From Dyella mobilis (GTDB lineage Bacteria > Pseudomonadota > Gammaproteobacteria > Xanthomonadales > Rhodanobacteraceae), in assembly GCF_016904945.1 (NCBI RefSeq), contig NZ_JADIKF010000039.1:1-64000 (forward strand): a stretch of 64,000 nt of DNA, given 5' to 3'. Positions 1 through 9,338 of this stretch are shown here, piece after piece (position 1 is the first letter of the stretch; the number at the start of each line of letters is the position of its first letter). Under the pieces are notes generated by a model. The model was not told the origin of the DNA. It did no database searches and saw nothing but the letters and a program-made list of their open reading frames with translations. The position numbers and the translations under genes were made by a program.

Positions 1-3000
1 CGTTGATCGGGTTCTTCGTGAACACGCTGGCGTTGCGCATGGATCTGTCGCAGGCACCGAGCGTGGCCGAGCTGTTGGCCCGCGTGCGGCAAACGGCGCT
101 GTCGGCGCAGGATCACCAGGACCTGCCGTTCGAGCAGGTGGTGGAGATCGCCCAGCCGCCGCGTTGCCTGGATCACACGCCGTTGTTCCAGGTGATGTTT
201 GCCTGGCAGAACAATGAGGCCGGCGAATTGGAACTTCCTGGTCTTCAACTTGTTCCCATCGCGCTGGCAGGGGACACGATCAAATTCGATCTGGAATTAC
301 ATCTGAACGAAGAGGGTGGCACTATTCACGGTGCGCTGTTCTATGCAACGGCGTTGTTCGATGCGGCGACCATCGAGCGCTATCGCGGCTACCTGCTTAG
401 CGTGTTGCAGGCGATGGTGGCCGATGCGCACGTGCCGGTGTCGCGGATCGACCTGCTCGGCACCGAGGAGCGCGAGCTGCTGCTGCACACCTGGAACCAG
501 ACGGACGCACCGTATCCGAAGGATCAGTGCATCCATCAGCTGTTCGAGCAGCAGGTGTTGCGTACGCCCGATGCAACGGCCGTGGTGTTCGAAGATCAGT
601 CGCTGAGCTATGCGCAATTGAACGCACAGGCGAACCGCCTCGCCCATTACCTGCGCAGCCTGGGTGTCGAAGCGGACGGCCGCGTAGCGATTTGCGCCGG
701 ACGCAGCATGTCGATGGTGATAGGGATCCTGGCCATCCTGAAAGCAGGAGGAGTCTATGTGCCACTCGATCCAACCTATCCGAAGGATCGCCTGGTTCAT
801 TTGCTCAAAGACAGTGCGCCGCAGTTGATCCTGGCCGAAGGCAACGGTATGGACGCACTTCGTGGCGTCATGCCCGAGATGCGTCGCGTGGATTTGCGCG
901 ACGATGCCGCGTGGGCATGGCGTCCCGGCAAAGATTTCGATCCATTACAGGCGATGGCGGGTGCCGCAACGGCTTACGTCATGTACACCTCCGGCTCTAC
1001 CGGCATCCCCAAGGGGGTGGCGGTACTGCATAGATCGATCGCACGTCTGGTCATCAACAACGGTTACGCGGATTTCAACGCCGAGGATCGGGTTGCGTTT
1101 GCCGCCAACCCTGCCTTTGATGCGAGCACGCTGGAATTGTGGGCGCCGCTGTTGCATGGCGGTACCCTGGTGATCTTCGATCACGCTACCGTGCTGGAGC
1201 CGGCACGCTTTGCGCGAGCCTTGCTGAAGCAGCGGATCAGTGTGCTGTGGCTGACCGTGGGACTGTTCAACCAATGTGTCGATGCGCTCAAGGACGTCAT
1301 CCCAGGCCTGCGCTATCTGATTGTCGGTGGCGATGCGCTGGATCCCAAGATTATCCGCCAGGTGCAAACGCAGTTCCCGCCGCGATATTTACTGAACGGG
1401 TACGGCCCGACGGAAACGACCACCTTCGCAGCCTGCTACGCGATACCGAGGGAGTTGGACGGCCATACCAGCATTCCTATCGGTCGCCCGATCGGCAATA
1501 CGCGTATTTATCTGTTGGATGCCCATGGCCAGCCGGTGCCGCTGGGCGCGCCGGGAGAAATCTACATTGGCGGCGCCGGTGTGGCGAGCGGCTATTTGAA
1601 CCGCCCGGATCTCACGGCCGAGCGCTTTCTCGACGATCCATTCAGCCCGCACCCCGATGCACGCATGTACCGTACCGGCGATCTGGCGCGGTATCTGTCC
1701 GATGGCAACCTGGAATTTCTGGGACGTAACGATCACCAGATCAAGATCCGCGGCTTCCGGATCGAATTGGGTGAAATCGAAGCGTGCCTCGCTGAGCATC
1801 CGCTGGTGTGCGACGCAGTGGTCACGTTGCGCGAGGATGCACTTGGCGATAAGCGCCTGGTTGCCTATGTCACCACTATGGCAGGCACCACGATCGAAGC
1901 CGGTGATCTGGTTGCATCGTTGCGTGCACACGCCGGTGAATTTCTCCCCGACTACATGCTGCCGTCGGCCTTTGTACAGTTGACCGCGTTGCCGCTGACG
2001 CCAAATGGCAAGCTGGATCGCCAAATGTTGCCCATACCGGACGGCGAGGCCTACGTGAGGCGTGTTTACGAACCCCCGCAGGGTGACGCCGAGCAGACCA
2101 TCGCGATTCTGTGGGAAGAGTTGCTTGGCGTGGAGCGAATTGGCCGGTACGACAACTTCTTCGAGCTCGGCGGGCATTCGCTGCTTGCCGTGCAGCTGAT
2201 TCATCGTGCCAGAGAGCTCAGCTTGCGGCTTACCTTCAATGATCTGTTCCAGAACCCGGTGCTGCATCGGCTCGCCGCGCAGATTGAAAATCCGTCCCAA
2301 TGGCTGGATGGCGATCGTGCGATTCCCGTCCGTACGACCGGTACCCAGACACCGATCTTCTTTTTGCCCACGGGTACCGGCGATCGTTCGTATATTTTCT
2401 CGCTCGCCAAAGATATCTCTAAAGAGCACCCGATCTACGGGTTGCCGTGGCCGTCGATGGAGGAAGGGGTGCTGCCGACACTCGAGGCCATGGCACCACG
2501 GTTGATCGCCATGATGCAAGCCGTCCAGCCGCAAGGGCCGTACCGCTTGATTGGCTACTCTGCAGGAGGTCTATTGGCCCATGCCATCGCGTCGGATTTG
2601 TTGAGAGCCAAACAACCCGTCTCATTCCTTGGTTTGATCGACACGTATTTGTATGCGGATCAGAAAATACGTCATCCCAAGAAAATGATCGTGGATTTTG
2701 TCGGGTCGCGGTACGGGGACCACGCGGAAGCCGTCGAACGCTTGCGTCGACTTGAAACGGATTTGAGCTTGGACGACCTGATCAAGGAAGCGCTCGAGCT
2801 GAAGCTGTTGCAGGCCAACCACGACGTGCGAGGCTGGAAACAGGTCTGCTACTTCCTGCAGGCCGCATTCTCGTACCAGGCATCAGATTCGTCGCTGACG
2901 GTGCATTTGTTCTGTGCGTCGGACCCACTACCGGAAGAGTTGACGTTGGGAGATGCCGATACGCACGCGCCTGACAAGGAGGCGATTGCGCAGCAACGTC

Positions 3001-3146
3001 CCGTCGAGAGTTGGCATGGCGCGTTGCCTGCCGCTTCCATGCACGTCATTCCCATTCCTGGGGACCACCTGAGCATGGTGTCGGAACCGGACCATCGGAG
3101 GGTATTGGGTGCGGCGATATCTGATGTGTTGGAAAAACCAGCCTGA
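1..3146 (+). CDS. Non-ribosomal peptide synthetase, C-terminal part (C-A-PCP-TE termination module), 5' end outside window
   Basis: The reading frame is open to the left edge, so this is the 3' part of a larger gene. The first residues (IGFFVNTLALR) are a mid-condensation-domain motif, not an N-terminus. Order, counting from base 3: rest of a C domain (to ~150); adenylation domain (~175-680) with MYTSGSTGIPKGV near 327, NGYGPTETTT near 465, YRTGDL near 556 and TPNGK near 668; carrier domain with phosphopantetheine Ser in GGHSL near 726; type I thioesterase (~790-1040) with GYSAGG near 850, LIDTY and GDHLSM as the likely Ser-Asp-His triad. Aligning by eye to GrsA, the ten specificity residues read D-A-L-W-I-G-G-T-F-K, one change from a classic valine code. 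It is therefore the last module of a peptide line, probably adding Val and releasing or cyclising the product. No tailoring genes follow. Confidence 0.95.
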   Translation, partial: LIGFFVNTLALRMDLSQAPSVAELLARVRQTALSAQDHQDLPFEQVVEIAQPPRCLDHTPLFQVMFAWQNNEAGELELPGLQLVPIALAGDTIKFDLELHLNEEGGTIHGALFYATALFDAATIERYRGYLLSVLQAMVADAHVPVSRIDLLGTEERELLLHTWNQTDAPYPKDQCIHQLFEQQVLRTPDATAVVFEDQSLSYAQLNAQANRLAHYLRSLGVEADGRVAICAGRSMSMVIGILAILKAGGVYVPLDPTYPKDRLVHLLKDSAPQLILAEGNGMDALRGVMPEMRRVDLRDDAAWAWRPGKDFDPLQAMAGAATAYVMYTSGSTGIPKGVAVLHRSIARLVINNGYADFNAEDRVAFAANPAFDASTLELWAPLLHGGTLVIFDHATVLEPARFARALLKQRISVLWLTVGLFNQCVDALKDVIPGLRYLIVGGDALDPKIIRQVQTQFPPRYLLNGYGPTETTTFAACYAIPRELDGHTSIPIGRPIGNTRIYLLDAHGQPVPLGAPGEIYIGGAGVASGYLNRPDLTAERFLDDPFSPHPDARMYRTGDLARYLSDGNLEFLGRNDHQIKIRGFRIELGEIEACLAEHPLVCDAVVTLREDALGDKRLVAYVTTMAGTTIEAGDLVASLRAHAGEFLPDYMLPSAFVQLTALPLTPNGKLDRQMLPIPDGEAYVRRVYEPPQGDAEQTIAILWEELLGVERIGRYDNFFELGGHSLLAVQLIHRARELSLRLTFNDLFQNPVLHRLAAQIENPSQWLDGDRAIPVRTTGTQTPIFFLPTGTGDRSYIFSLAKDISKEHPIYGLPWPSMEEGVLPTLEAMAPRLIAMMQAVQPQGPYRLIGYSAGGLLAHAIASDLLRAKQPVSFLGLIDTYLYADQKIRHPKKMIVDFVGSRYGDHAEAVERLRRLETDLSLDDLIKEALELKLLQANHDVRGWKQVCYFLQAAFSYQASDSSLTVHLFCASDPLPEELTLGDADTHAPDKEAIAQQRPVESWHGALPAASMHVIPIPGDHLSMVSEPDHRRVLGAAISDVLEKPA

Positions 3147-3230
3147 GTAGCATGGGAATCGCTCGTCATCATCGACGCGGGAGCGGCCTGGTCTGGACTT
3201 GCGCGACGCAACGGATTGAAGCGTCGCACC

Positions 3231-3265
3231 AAAGGGGCGCGGCGCAAACCGCGCCCCTTTTTTTT
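3231..3265 (+). terminator. Rho-independent terminator after the NRPS gene
   Basis: A perfect 12-bp stem (AAAGGGGCGCGG at 3231-3242 with its complement at 3249-3260), a 6-nt loop and an eight-T run. A second hairpin (GCGACGC / GCGTCGC, 3203-3227) precedes it. Only three Ts flank it on the minus strand, so it may also end the convergent phospholipase transcript, less efficiently. Confidence 0.9.
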
Positions 3266-3273
3266 GCAGCATT

Positions 3274-5337
3274 TCAGAGTGATGGCTGGGTATGCGGTGG
3301 TTCGGTGCTGCTGGGCAAACCGTTTTCCAGGTGGCCGCACAGGCGGCGTCCCCAGTTGCTCAAGCCCGCAACCGTGGCTTGCAGGTCGTACCAGTTGCTG
3401 CTGCTGCCCAGATTCCACGTATCGCTGACCTCGCCGCCGGCAGGCACGGTATAGGTGCGCATGTCGGAGGCGTCGTAGCCATTGGTCACCGTCATTGAGC
3501 AGGCGTTGGCGCCGGCATTGCTCATGGTCAGGGTGACCGTTCCCGCGCTGGGGTTATAGGCGATCGCGGTTTCCGGCATCACCGAGGCCGACTTGGCACT
3601 GCCCTGGTAATGGCGGACAAAACCGTTGGGTCCGTGCACTTCCAGCACGTAGGTGCCGCCGCTGAATATGCTGCCGTTCCAGAAGTCGGAGACAGAAGCG
3701 TTGGCGCCGACGGTATAGGTCCACGGGCCGGTGCTGGAACTGCGATTGAGCGCATACACCTGGAACACCACGCCTGCCGTACCGGTGTTGATGAAGTCGA
3801 TGTCGAACTGGTCGGCCGAGGTGTTGATGCTGCCCTGCGCGTCGATCACGTAAGGCAGTGCGCAGGCCGGATAAGTGCCGGCTTCGGCGGCAGGCATCGC
3901 CTGCTTGCTTGGCACTGCGGGCGCAGGGAGCGTCGAGCACTCGGTGCTCGATTGCGAAACATAGTTGGCGGTCGAGGGCAGGCTGGGCCAGTGGGCGTTG
4001 CTGCCGCTGAAATCGAACGCGGAGGTGAGATCGCCGCAAACCGCACGCCGCCAGGCGCTGATGTTGGGTTCGGTAACGCCGGTCCAGGTCTCCAGGAATT
4101 GCAGCACCGAGCTGTGATCAAACACTTGTGAGCACACTCGCCCGCCGTAGGTCCACGGCGAGATGATGATCATCGGCACGCGATAGCCCAACCCGATCGG
4201 CGAGGAACTGATGGTGCTGCCCGATTCGTTGACCGTGGTCAGTTCGCCGGAGGTGCTGACGGTGGATTTGCCGCCCATGATGGCCGATGGCGGGCAAGGT
4301 GGCGGGACGTGATCGAAGAAGCCGCCGTTCTCGTCGTAGTTGAGGATGAACACGGTGCTGGCGTACACGCTGGGATTGGAGGCCAGGGCGGCAACCAGTT
4401 GCGCCGTGAGGTTTTCGCCATCCGGCGGCTGATAGTTCGGATGCTCGGACAAGGCCGCCGGCGCGACGACCCACGACACCTGCGGCAGAGTGTCGTTGGT
4501 CACGTCGTTCTGGAAGGCCGTCACGATATTGGCGACGGTGGCCATGCCCTGATCGTAGAGTGCGGAACCGGACGCGGCGTTCTTGAAATTGGCGAACCAG
4601 GCCAGGGCGTTGTCGTCGAAATTGTCGGTCTGCTGATACACCTTCCAGCTGATGCCGGCCGACTGCAGGCGTTCGGCATAAGTGGTCCAGGCCCAGCCCG
4701 AGCTGGACTCGGTGTCATCCAGCACCGGAGACGTACCGACCGAAAGACCGTTGCTGCCGGTGAACAGGAACAGGCGGTTCGGATTGGTGTCGGTGAGGGT
4801 GGAGCAGAAATACTGATCGCAGACCGTGAAGTTGTCGGCCAGCGCGTAGTAGAACGGCAGGTCGCTGCGGTTGTAGAAGCCCATGCCCAGTCCGGCCGTG
4901 CGTGCGGTATTCCAGGCATTGAACTTGCCGCCGTTGTTGATCGCGGTGTCGGTGGTGAAACCCATCGAGGATGCGCTGATACAGGTGGCGCTGGTCGTGC
5001 TGGTGTCCAGGTGAAAGGGCAGGATGTAGCTGTTCTTGGTCGGCTGGTACCATACGTTGTTGCCGGTCAGCGTGGCGCTGGGTAGCGGCGCCGGCACCGG
5101 ATCGTTGAAGCCGCGAACACCCGGCCGGCTGCCGAAGTAATGGTCGAACGAACGGTTCTCCTGCATGAAGATCACCACGTGATTCACGTCGCCGATGGTG
5201 CCGCTCACCGTGGCTGCCGGCGTCGCCAGCGCCTTGCGTATCGCAGGTGGAAGCATCGACATGGCCGTCAGTCCGCCTGCGGCGCCCGCGGTAACCTTCA
5301 AAAACTTCCGACGCTTGATATCGTCGATCTCGCTCAT
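3274..5337 (-). CDS. Tat-exported phospholipase C / phosphoesterase (non-haemolytic PLC-like)
   Basis: 687 aa. The start chosen is MSEIDD at 5337, preceded by a GGGGAGAG ribosome site. An upstream in-frame start is possible but has no signal features. Residues 8-14 (KRRKFLK) followed by a hydrophobic Ala/Gly-rich stretch form a twin-arginine signal, so the enzyme should be exported folded. The mature part opens with MQENRSFDHYFG (58-69), the hallmark of the bacterial PLC/acid phosphatase (phosphoesterase, PF04185) family, which holds metal-binding Glu/Asn/Asp. NYDENGGFFDHVPPP is a second family motif. The last ~190 residues look like the two beta-rich C-terminal PLC domains. Expected role: hydrolysis of phospholipid head groups outside the cytoplasm, for phosphate supply or host membrane attack. 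Substrate (phosphatidylcholine or other) cannot be told. Convergent with the NRPS gene. Confidence 0.9.
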   Translation of the reverse strand: MSEIDDIKRRKFLKVTAGAAGGLTAMSMLPPAIRKALATPAATVSGTIGDVNHVVIFMQENRSFDHYFGSRPGVRGFNDPVPAPLPSATLTGNNVWYQPTKNSYILPFHLDTSTTSATCISASSMGFTTDTAINNGGKFNAWNTARTAGLGMGFYNRSDLPFYYALADNFTVCDQYFCSTLTDTNPNRLFLFTGSNGLSVGTSPVLDDTESSSGWAWTTYAERLQSAGISWKVYQQTDNFDDNALAWFANFKNAASGSALYDQGMATVANIVTAFQNDVTNDTLPQVSWVVAPAALSEHPNYQPPDGENLTAQLVAALASNPSVYASTVFILNYDENGGFFDHVPPPCPPSAIMGGKSTVSTSGELTTVNESGSTISSSPIGLGYRVPMIIISPWTYGGRVCSQVFDHSSVLQFLETWTGVTEPNISAWRRAVCGDLTSAFDFSGSNAHWPSLPSTANYVSQSSTECSTLPAPAVPSKQAMPAAEAGTYPACALPYVIDAQGSINTSADQFDIDFINTGTAGVVFQVYALNRSSSTGPWTYTVGANASVSDFWNGSIFSGGTYVLEVHGPNGFVRHYQGSAKSASVMPETAIAYNPSAGTVTLTMSNAGANACSMTVTNGYDASDMRTYTVPAGGEVSDTWNLGSSSNWYDLQATVAGLSNWGRRLCGHLENGLPSSTEPPHTQPSL

Positions 5338-5716
5338 ACAGCTCTCCCCGCGCATTCGCCGGCCCACGCCGGCCCATGCATAGCTCAGCGCGTTGCTGTT
5401 GCAGTCCATTGCCATTGGCGGGGCAGGAGCTAGACACGAAGTGGACCTGTGTCCGGCGTTGTTGCTTGTTGTCGACAAGTACGGCGAGGCTTCACGCCGT
5501 CATCACGATGCAATGCGTGATCGAGTGCTTGAAGCGCGCGGTAGTCGCGGTCGGGTGGTACCCCTCGTTTCCAAAAAGCCCGGAACGATTCAAGGCGGAC
5601 TCTCCGCTGTACCGCGTGCCTGCGCAGGTGCTAACGTTTTGCGGCTGTGGGCCAGGATAGGCCTGGCACACCATCGACGTGGTTCCGCTAGGAACTCGAG
5701 CCAGGGGAGGTGCGAC
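5338..5716. promoter_or_regulatory. Divergent intergenic region between the phospholipase and amidotransferase genes
   Basis: About 380 bp without a convincing gene; the open frame running through it lacks family similarity and its own ribosome site. It must carry divergent promoters. Two dyads are visible: CTTGT-TGTCG-ACAAG around 5467-5481 and ATCACG-N8-CGTGAT near 5502-5521. Either could be an operator; nothing identifies the regulator. Confidence 0.4.
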
Positions 5717-6751
5717 GTGCTGATTCGAATTGCAGTGCCGTATCGATCGGATGGGCGGGGTAAGGGGCATGACAATGATTTGTGCCTGTTGGAACGCGGC
5801 GAACTGTGGACGGGTGAAGGAAGCTATCGGGCGTCGAACGACCGTGGACCAAGGTTCGTCACCGTTGGTTCGCAGCAATGCGCCATCCATGCCGTTACGC
5901 TCATTTCCCGACATTTGTATGACGCTTCCCACACGAGCGACGGGGCTCTGCCCAATAATTGGCAGGGCGTTACAGCCAGCCCGATCTATTGCGAGGCCAT
6001 TGATGCGGCGTTGATTGATGGCCTTTTCGTTCCGGGCGGGCCAACGGCGCATCCGTCACAGGAGGGAGGCCGCAACAAAGAAAAAGTGAATAAGCCATGG
6101 GAAACGGCCAGGCATGCCCAGGAAGAGGACGCGATCCGCTATTGCCGTGACCAGAACATTCCCGTGTTTGCCATTTGTGGGGGCTCGTGGCGGCTTGCTG
6201 CGGTGCTTGGTGCCCAGATCGTCGGGTTTGGGCCGAGTAGTGGCGACATGAGGACACACAACAAGCCATTCAATGCGGAGGCGCTGCTGGTCTCCGCACA
6301 CGACGTCAGCATCGAATCGAATACTCACCTGCGACAACTGTTCGATAGCGATTACCGGGGCTATCTGGCGACCAAAGAACGCGGTCCGCAGGAATCGGTG
6401 TTGAACATTTCAGTGAATTCTTCCCATTGGGCGAAATCTGTCTTCGATCGAGACGAGACCGCGACGCGGGTGAGTGCGTTGTCAGGAAATGTTGCCGAGG
6501 GTTACGAAGACCAAGGGAAGCATTTCTGCATCGGCGTGCAGTGGCACCCGGAATACGCACAGGTTCGCCTGATGCGTGGGGATGAAGACGAGAGCGCTCC
6601 CCACAAGCTGCTCATGGAGAACTTCATGCGCGCCACGGCGGCGCGCCATGCGGCGGTGACCATCCAGCGCGCCGTGCGGGAGTGGCTGAAGGTGCAGGCT
6701 ACGCAAAGCAGCAGCCAAGCCACCGGCGGCGTGGTCCTCGAGCAACTGTAG
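5717..6751 (+). CDS. Class I glutamine amidotransferase-like (peptidase C26 family) protein with IQ-like C-terminus
   Basis: 344 aa from a GTG start at 5717, chosen because AGGGGAGG (5703-5710) lies 6 nt upstream; the open frame continues upstream but reads as non-coding. The fold is that of gamma-glutamyl-GABA hydrolase/PuuD-type enzymes: LFVPGGPTAHP early, the nucleophile Cys ~154 in VFAICGGSW, and the His/Glu pair in GVQWHPE (~277-279). The usual elbow G-I-C-R-G is A-I-C-G-G here. After the catalytic domain the protein ends in a basic helix containing TIQRAVREWLK, an incomplete match to the calmodulin-binding IQ motif, and a Ser/Gln-rich tail. No signal peptide. Likely hydrolyses a gamma-glutamyl or similar amide; the substrate is unknown. 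It stands alone between a phospholipase and a TonB receptor. Confidence 0.75.
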   Translation: MLIRIAVPYRSDGRGKGHDNDLCLLERGELWTGEGSYRASNDRGPRFVTVGSQQCAIHAVTLISRHLYDASHTSDGALPNNWQGVTASPIYCEAIDAALIDGLFVPGGPTAHPSQEGGRNKEKVNKPWETARHAQEEDAIRYCRDQNIPVFAICGGSWRLAAVLGAQIVGFGPSSGDMRTHNKPFNAEALLVSAHDVSIESNTHLRQLFDSDYRGYLATKERGPQESVLNISVNSSHWAKSVFDRDETATRVSALSGNVAEGYEDQGKHFCIGVQWHPEYAQVRLMRGDEDESAPHKLLMENFMRATAARHAAVTIQRAVREWLKVQATQSSSQATGGVVLEQL

Positions 6752-6756
6752 GCGAG

Positions 6757-6785
6757 AGGCACGCCCGTGACGTACGGGCGTGCCT
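6757..6785 (+). other. Perfect 12-bp stem-loop after the amidotransferase gene
   Basis: AGGCACGCCCGT (6757-6768) pairs with 6774-6785 around a 5-nt loop, 5 nt after the stop codon. No T-run follows on either strand, so it may act as a Rho-dependent end or mRNA-stabilising hairpin rather than an intrinsic terminator. Confidence 0.55.
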
Positions 6786-6798
6786 TGAGGCCTGCGGC

Positions 6799-6825
6799 AA
6801 AAAAAATCCCGGCCGGAGCCGGGAT
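6799..6825 (-). terminator. Rho-independent terminator of the TonB receptor gene
   Basis: ATCCCGGC / GCCGGGAT (6806-6813 and 6818-6825) with a 4-nt loop, followed on the minus strand by eight Ts. It lies about 40 nt past the receptor stop codon. Confidence 0.85.
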
Positions 6826-6866
6826 GTTCGATGCGGTGCATCGCAGGAGTTTGGCAGTGGGTCGAA

Positions 6867-9338
6867 TCACCAGTGATAGATCACTTTGGTGTAATAGTAA
6901 CGCCCATTGAAGCCGTTGGGTGAAAATTCCGAATACGGGATGGTGCCGTTGGTGCTGTTTACCGCGATCACCTTGTCCGGATAGCTGTTGCTGGCATTGT
7001 CCACACCCAGCGTGAAGGTCCAGTTGTCGAGGTTGTAGCTGCCGGCCAGGTCCAGCACCCATTGCGGACTGAATATCTGGTTGAGCAGATAGGACGAGTT
7101 GCTGTAGGCGGTGAAACTCCCGTAGCGCGTCAGGTTGCCGTTGAACGACCAGTGGCCCACCGCGTAATTCTCGTTGAAGATCAGCTTGCTGCGCGGCGTG
7201 GAGTTGGCAAGCAGGCCGCGGATGTCGCGATAGCTTACGCGCTCCAGCTCCAGCCCCAGCGCCTGCAACTGCGGCGGATTGGGTGCCACGCTGGTTACCT
7301 GGGAGCGGTTGTAGTTGTAGCTCAGCGTGCTGTCGAGCACGCCGTGGTTGCCGAAGTCGGAACGGTAGCTGGCGACCAGGTCGCCGCCCTGGGTCTTGGT
7401 ATTTACCGCATTGGTAAAATATTGCGCCGAGCTGAAGGCCACGTTGGCGATGCCGTGCGCGGCCAGGTAATCCACCACCACCGGATCGTTCAGTCCGCTC
7501 AAGGTGCTGGAAAGCACGATGCGGTTGTTGATCTGGATCTGATAGACGTCGAAGGTCAGCGTCAGCGGATCGATCGGGTTGAATACCGCGCCGACGGTGT
7601 AGTTGCGCGACTTCTCCGGTCGCAACGCCTGCGCGCCCAGCAATTGCGCCACCGGATTGTTCACCGGCAGCAGGCCGGTCTGATAGATGCCGGGGGCGAC
7701 GCCGGGGGCGGCATTGCTGGGGGTGAGATATAGCGAGCCGATCTGCGAGTAGTCTTCCTGCGCCAGCGACGGTGCGCGGAAACCGGTCGATGCGCTGGCG
7801 CGCAGGGCGAAACGGTCGGTGAAGTCGTAACGGGCCGCCAGCGCACCGGAGACGGTATTGCCGAAGTCGTTGTAATCCTCGTGGCGCACGGCGATCGAGG
7901 TGCCGAGCTTGTCGGTGAGGTTGGTCTCCAGGCTCACGTATTGCGCGACGTCGCTGCGGCTCCATGAGCCCGTGTTGACCGGGCTGTAGCCACTGAAGCC
8001 CTGTGCGCCGCCACTAACCCCCGAGGTGCCCACGTAATACGAACTCGGATCGCCGGCACGGATGCTGTAGGTTTCGCGCAGGTACTCGGCGCCGAAGGCG
8101 AGCGTCACCGGGTTGGGCAGCCAGCCGGGGGAGAAGTCCTTGGCGATGTCCACGTCGGCCGCTTGTTGCGCCGACGAAACGATGCCGTCGAAGAAACTGC
8201 CCGGCGTGTAGCCGAAGTCGTGCAGGAAGGCGTAGTTGGCACTGTGGATGGTGTCTAGCGACACGCGATTGCCACCATAGTTTGCGCTGGCGTCCCAGCG
8301 CCAGCCGCCCTCGGTGGTGCCGCGTACGCCCGCCACCAGGGACTGGTCGGTGCTGTGCGATTGCAACAGGGGTTGATAGCCGCCCGGGTAGATCGCATCG
8401 AGCAGGCTCGCGACCGATTTGGGATATCCGTAGGGATTGCGATACAGCTCGTCGGAAATTGCGTCGCGCTCGTGGTAGCTGCCGAAGGCGTAGAACTGCA
8501 CGTTCTTGGCGATGTCGTATTGCGTGTTCAAGAACACGTTGTGCTGGCTGATCGACGGATCGCCGAACACCTGCTTTTCTCCCAGCTGCGGATAACGCAC
8601 ATCCACGCCGCCGTGATTGGTCGGATCCTGGTGGCCATCGTCCACGCTGATGCGCAGCCAGCCCTTGTCGCCGCCAAGGGGAATGCCGAAGTTGGCCGAA
8701 CCCAGCCATTGGCGTCCGCCGCCGCGCTGGTATTGGCCGCCGTCGATTTCCACTGAGCCGCCTTGTGCACCGTGCTTGAGAATGATGTTGATCACGCCGG
8801 CAATCGCATCGGAGCCGTATTGCGCGGACGCACCGTCGCGCAGCACTTCGATGTGGTCGATGGCCGAGAGCGGAATGGTGTTGAGATCCACCGGTGCCGA
8901 GCCGCGCCCGATGGTGCCGTCGGTATTGATCATCGCGCTGGTGTGCCAGCGCTTGCCGTCCACCAGCACCAGCACTTCATCCGGCGAAAGACCGCGCAAC
9001 TGGGCGGGCCGCTGCGAGTCGGTGGTATCGGTGGCGGCCGGGCGCGGGAAATTCAGCGACGGAATCAGGCGCCCGAGCGCCGTAGCCAGTTCGTTGGAGC
9101 CGGTGCTTTGCAGCGCGCTCGCCGGGATCACGTCGATCGGCGAGAGTGAGGTGCTGTCGGTGCGATTCTGCGCGCGCGTGCCGGTGACGATCACGGCCTG
9201 CAGGTTCTTGGCGTTGTTCGGCGGGGGAGGGGTGGGGCTGGCGTCTTGCGCGGCGGCGCTGGAGGCCAGGGCGAGCAGAACGGAGGCGGCGAGTGGTGCG
9301 ATGGTGTTTTTATGGAGGCGATGCTTGCCTGTTTTCAT
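6867..9338 (-). CDS. TonB-dependent outer-membrane receptor
   Basis: 823 aa. A signal peptide (basic start MKTGKHRLHK, hydrophobic core, ASSAAAQD cleavage region near 31) is followed by a Pro-rich linker and a TonB-box-like LQAVIVTGTRAQ (~46-57). The plug domain (~60-180) contains DEVLVLVDGKRW and the typical HIEVLRDGASAQYGSDAIAGVINII run. The remainder is Tyr/Asn/Gly-rich alternating sequence of a 22-strand barrel and ends in an aromatic residue (IYHW), as barrel proteins do. It imports a ligand using TonB energy. The ligand is not readable: it stands near a B12 operon but is longer than BtuB and transcribed away from the riboswitch, so a vitamin B12 role is unproven. Monocistronic, with its own terminator. 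Confidence 0.93.
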   Translation of the reverse strand: MKTGKHRLHKNTIAPLAASVLLALASSAAAQDASPTPPPPNNAKNLQAVIVTGTRAQNRTDSTSLSPIDVIPASALQSTGSNELATALGRLIPSLNFPRPAATDTTDSQRPAQLRGLSPDEVLVLVDGKRWHTSAMINTDGTIGRGSAPVDLNTIPLSAIDHIEVLRDGASAQYGSDAIAGVINIILKHGAQGGSVEIDGGQYQRGGGRQWLGSANFGIPLGGDKGWLRISVDDGHQDPTNHGGVDVRYPQLGEKQVFGDPSISQHNVFLNTQYDIAKNVQFYAFGSYHERDAISDELYRNPYGYPKSVASLLDAIYPGGYQPLLQSHSTDQSLVAGVRGTTEGGWRWDASANYGGNRVSLDTIHSANYAFLHDFGYTPGSFFDGIVSSAQQAADVDIAKDFSPGWLPNPVTLAFGAEYLRETYSIRAGDPSSYYVGTSGVSGGAQGFSGYSPVNTGSWSRSDVAQYVSLETNLTDKLGTSIAVRHEDYNDFGNTVSGALAARYDFTDRFALRASASTGFRAPSLAQEDYSQIGSLYLTPSNAAPGVAPGIYQTGLLPVNNPVAQLLGAQALRPEKSRNYTVGAVFNPIDPLTLTFDVYQIQINNRIVLSSTLSGLNDPVVVDYLAAHGIANVAFSSAQYFTNAVNTKTQGGDLVASYRSDFGNHGVLDSTLSYNYNRSQVTSVAPNPPQLQALGLELERVSYRDIRGLLANSTPRSKLIFNENYAVGHWSFNGNLTRYGSFTAYSNSSYLLNQIFSPQWVLDLAGSYNLDNWTFTLGVDNASNSYPDKVIAVNSTNGTIPYSEFSPNGFNGRYYYTKVIYHW

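Noticed and set aside
3..50. TTG at base 3 as a real start of the NRPS gene
   Set aside because: The residues are a conserved internal condensation-domain motif, so the gene begins outside the window.
6867..9338. Naming the TonB receptor btuB
   Set aside because: Length, divergence from the riboswitch and lack of BtuB-specific motifs that I can identify make this unsupported.
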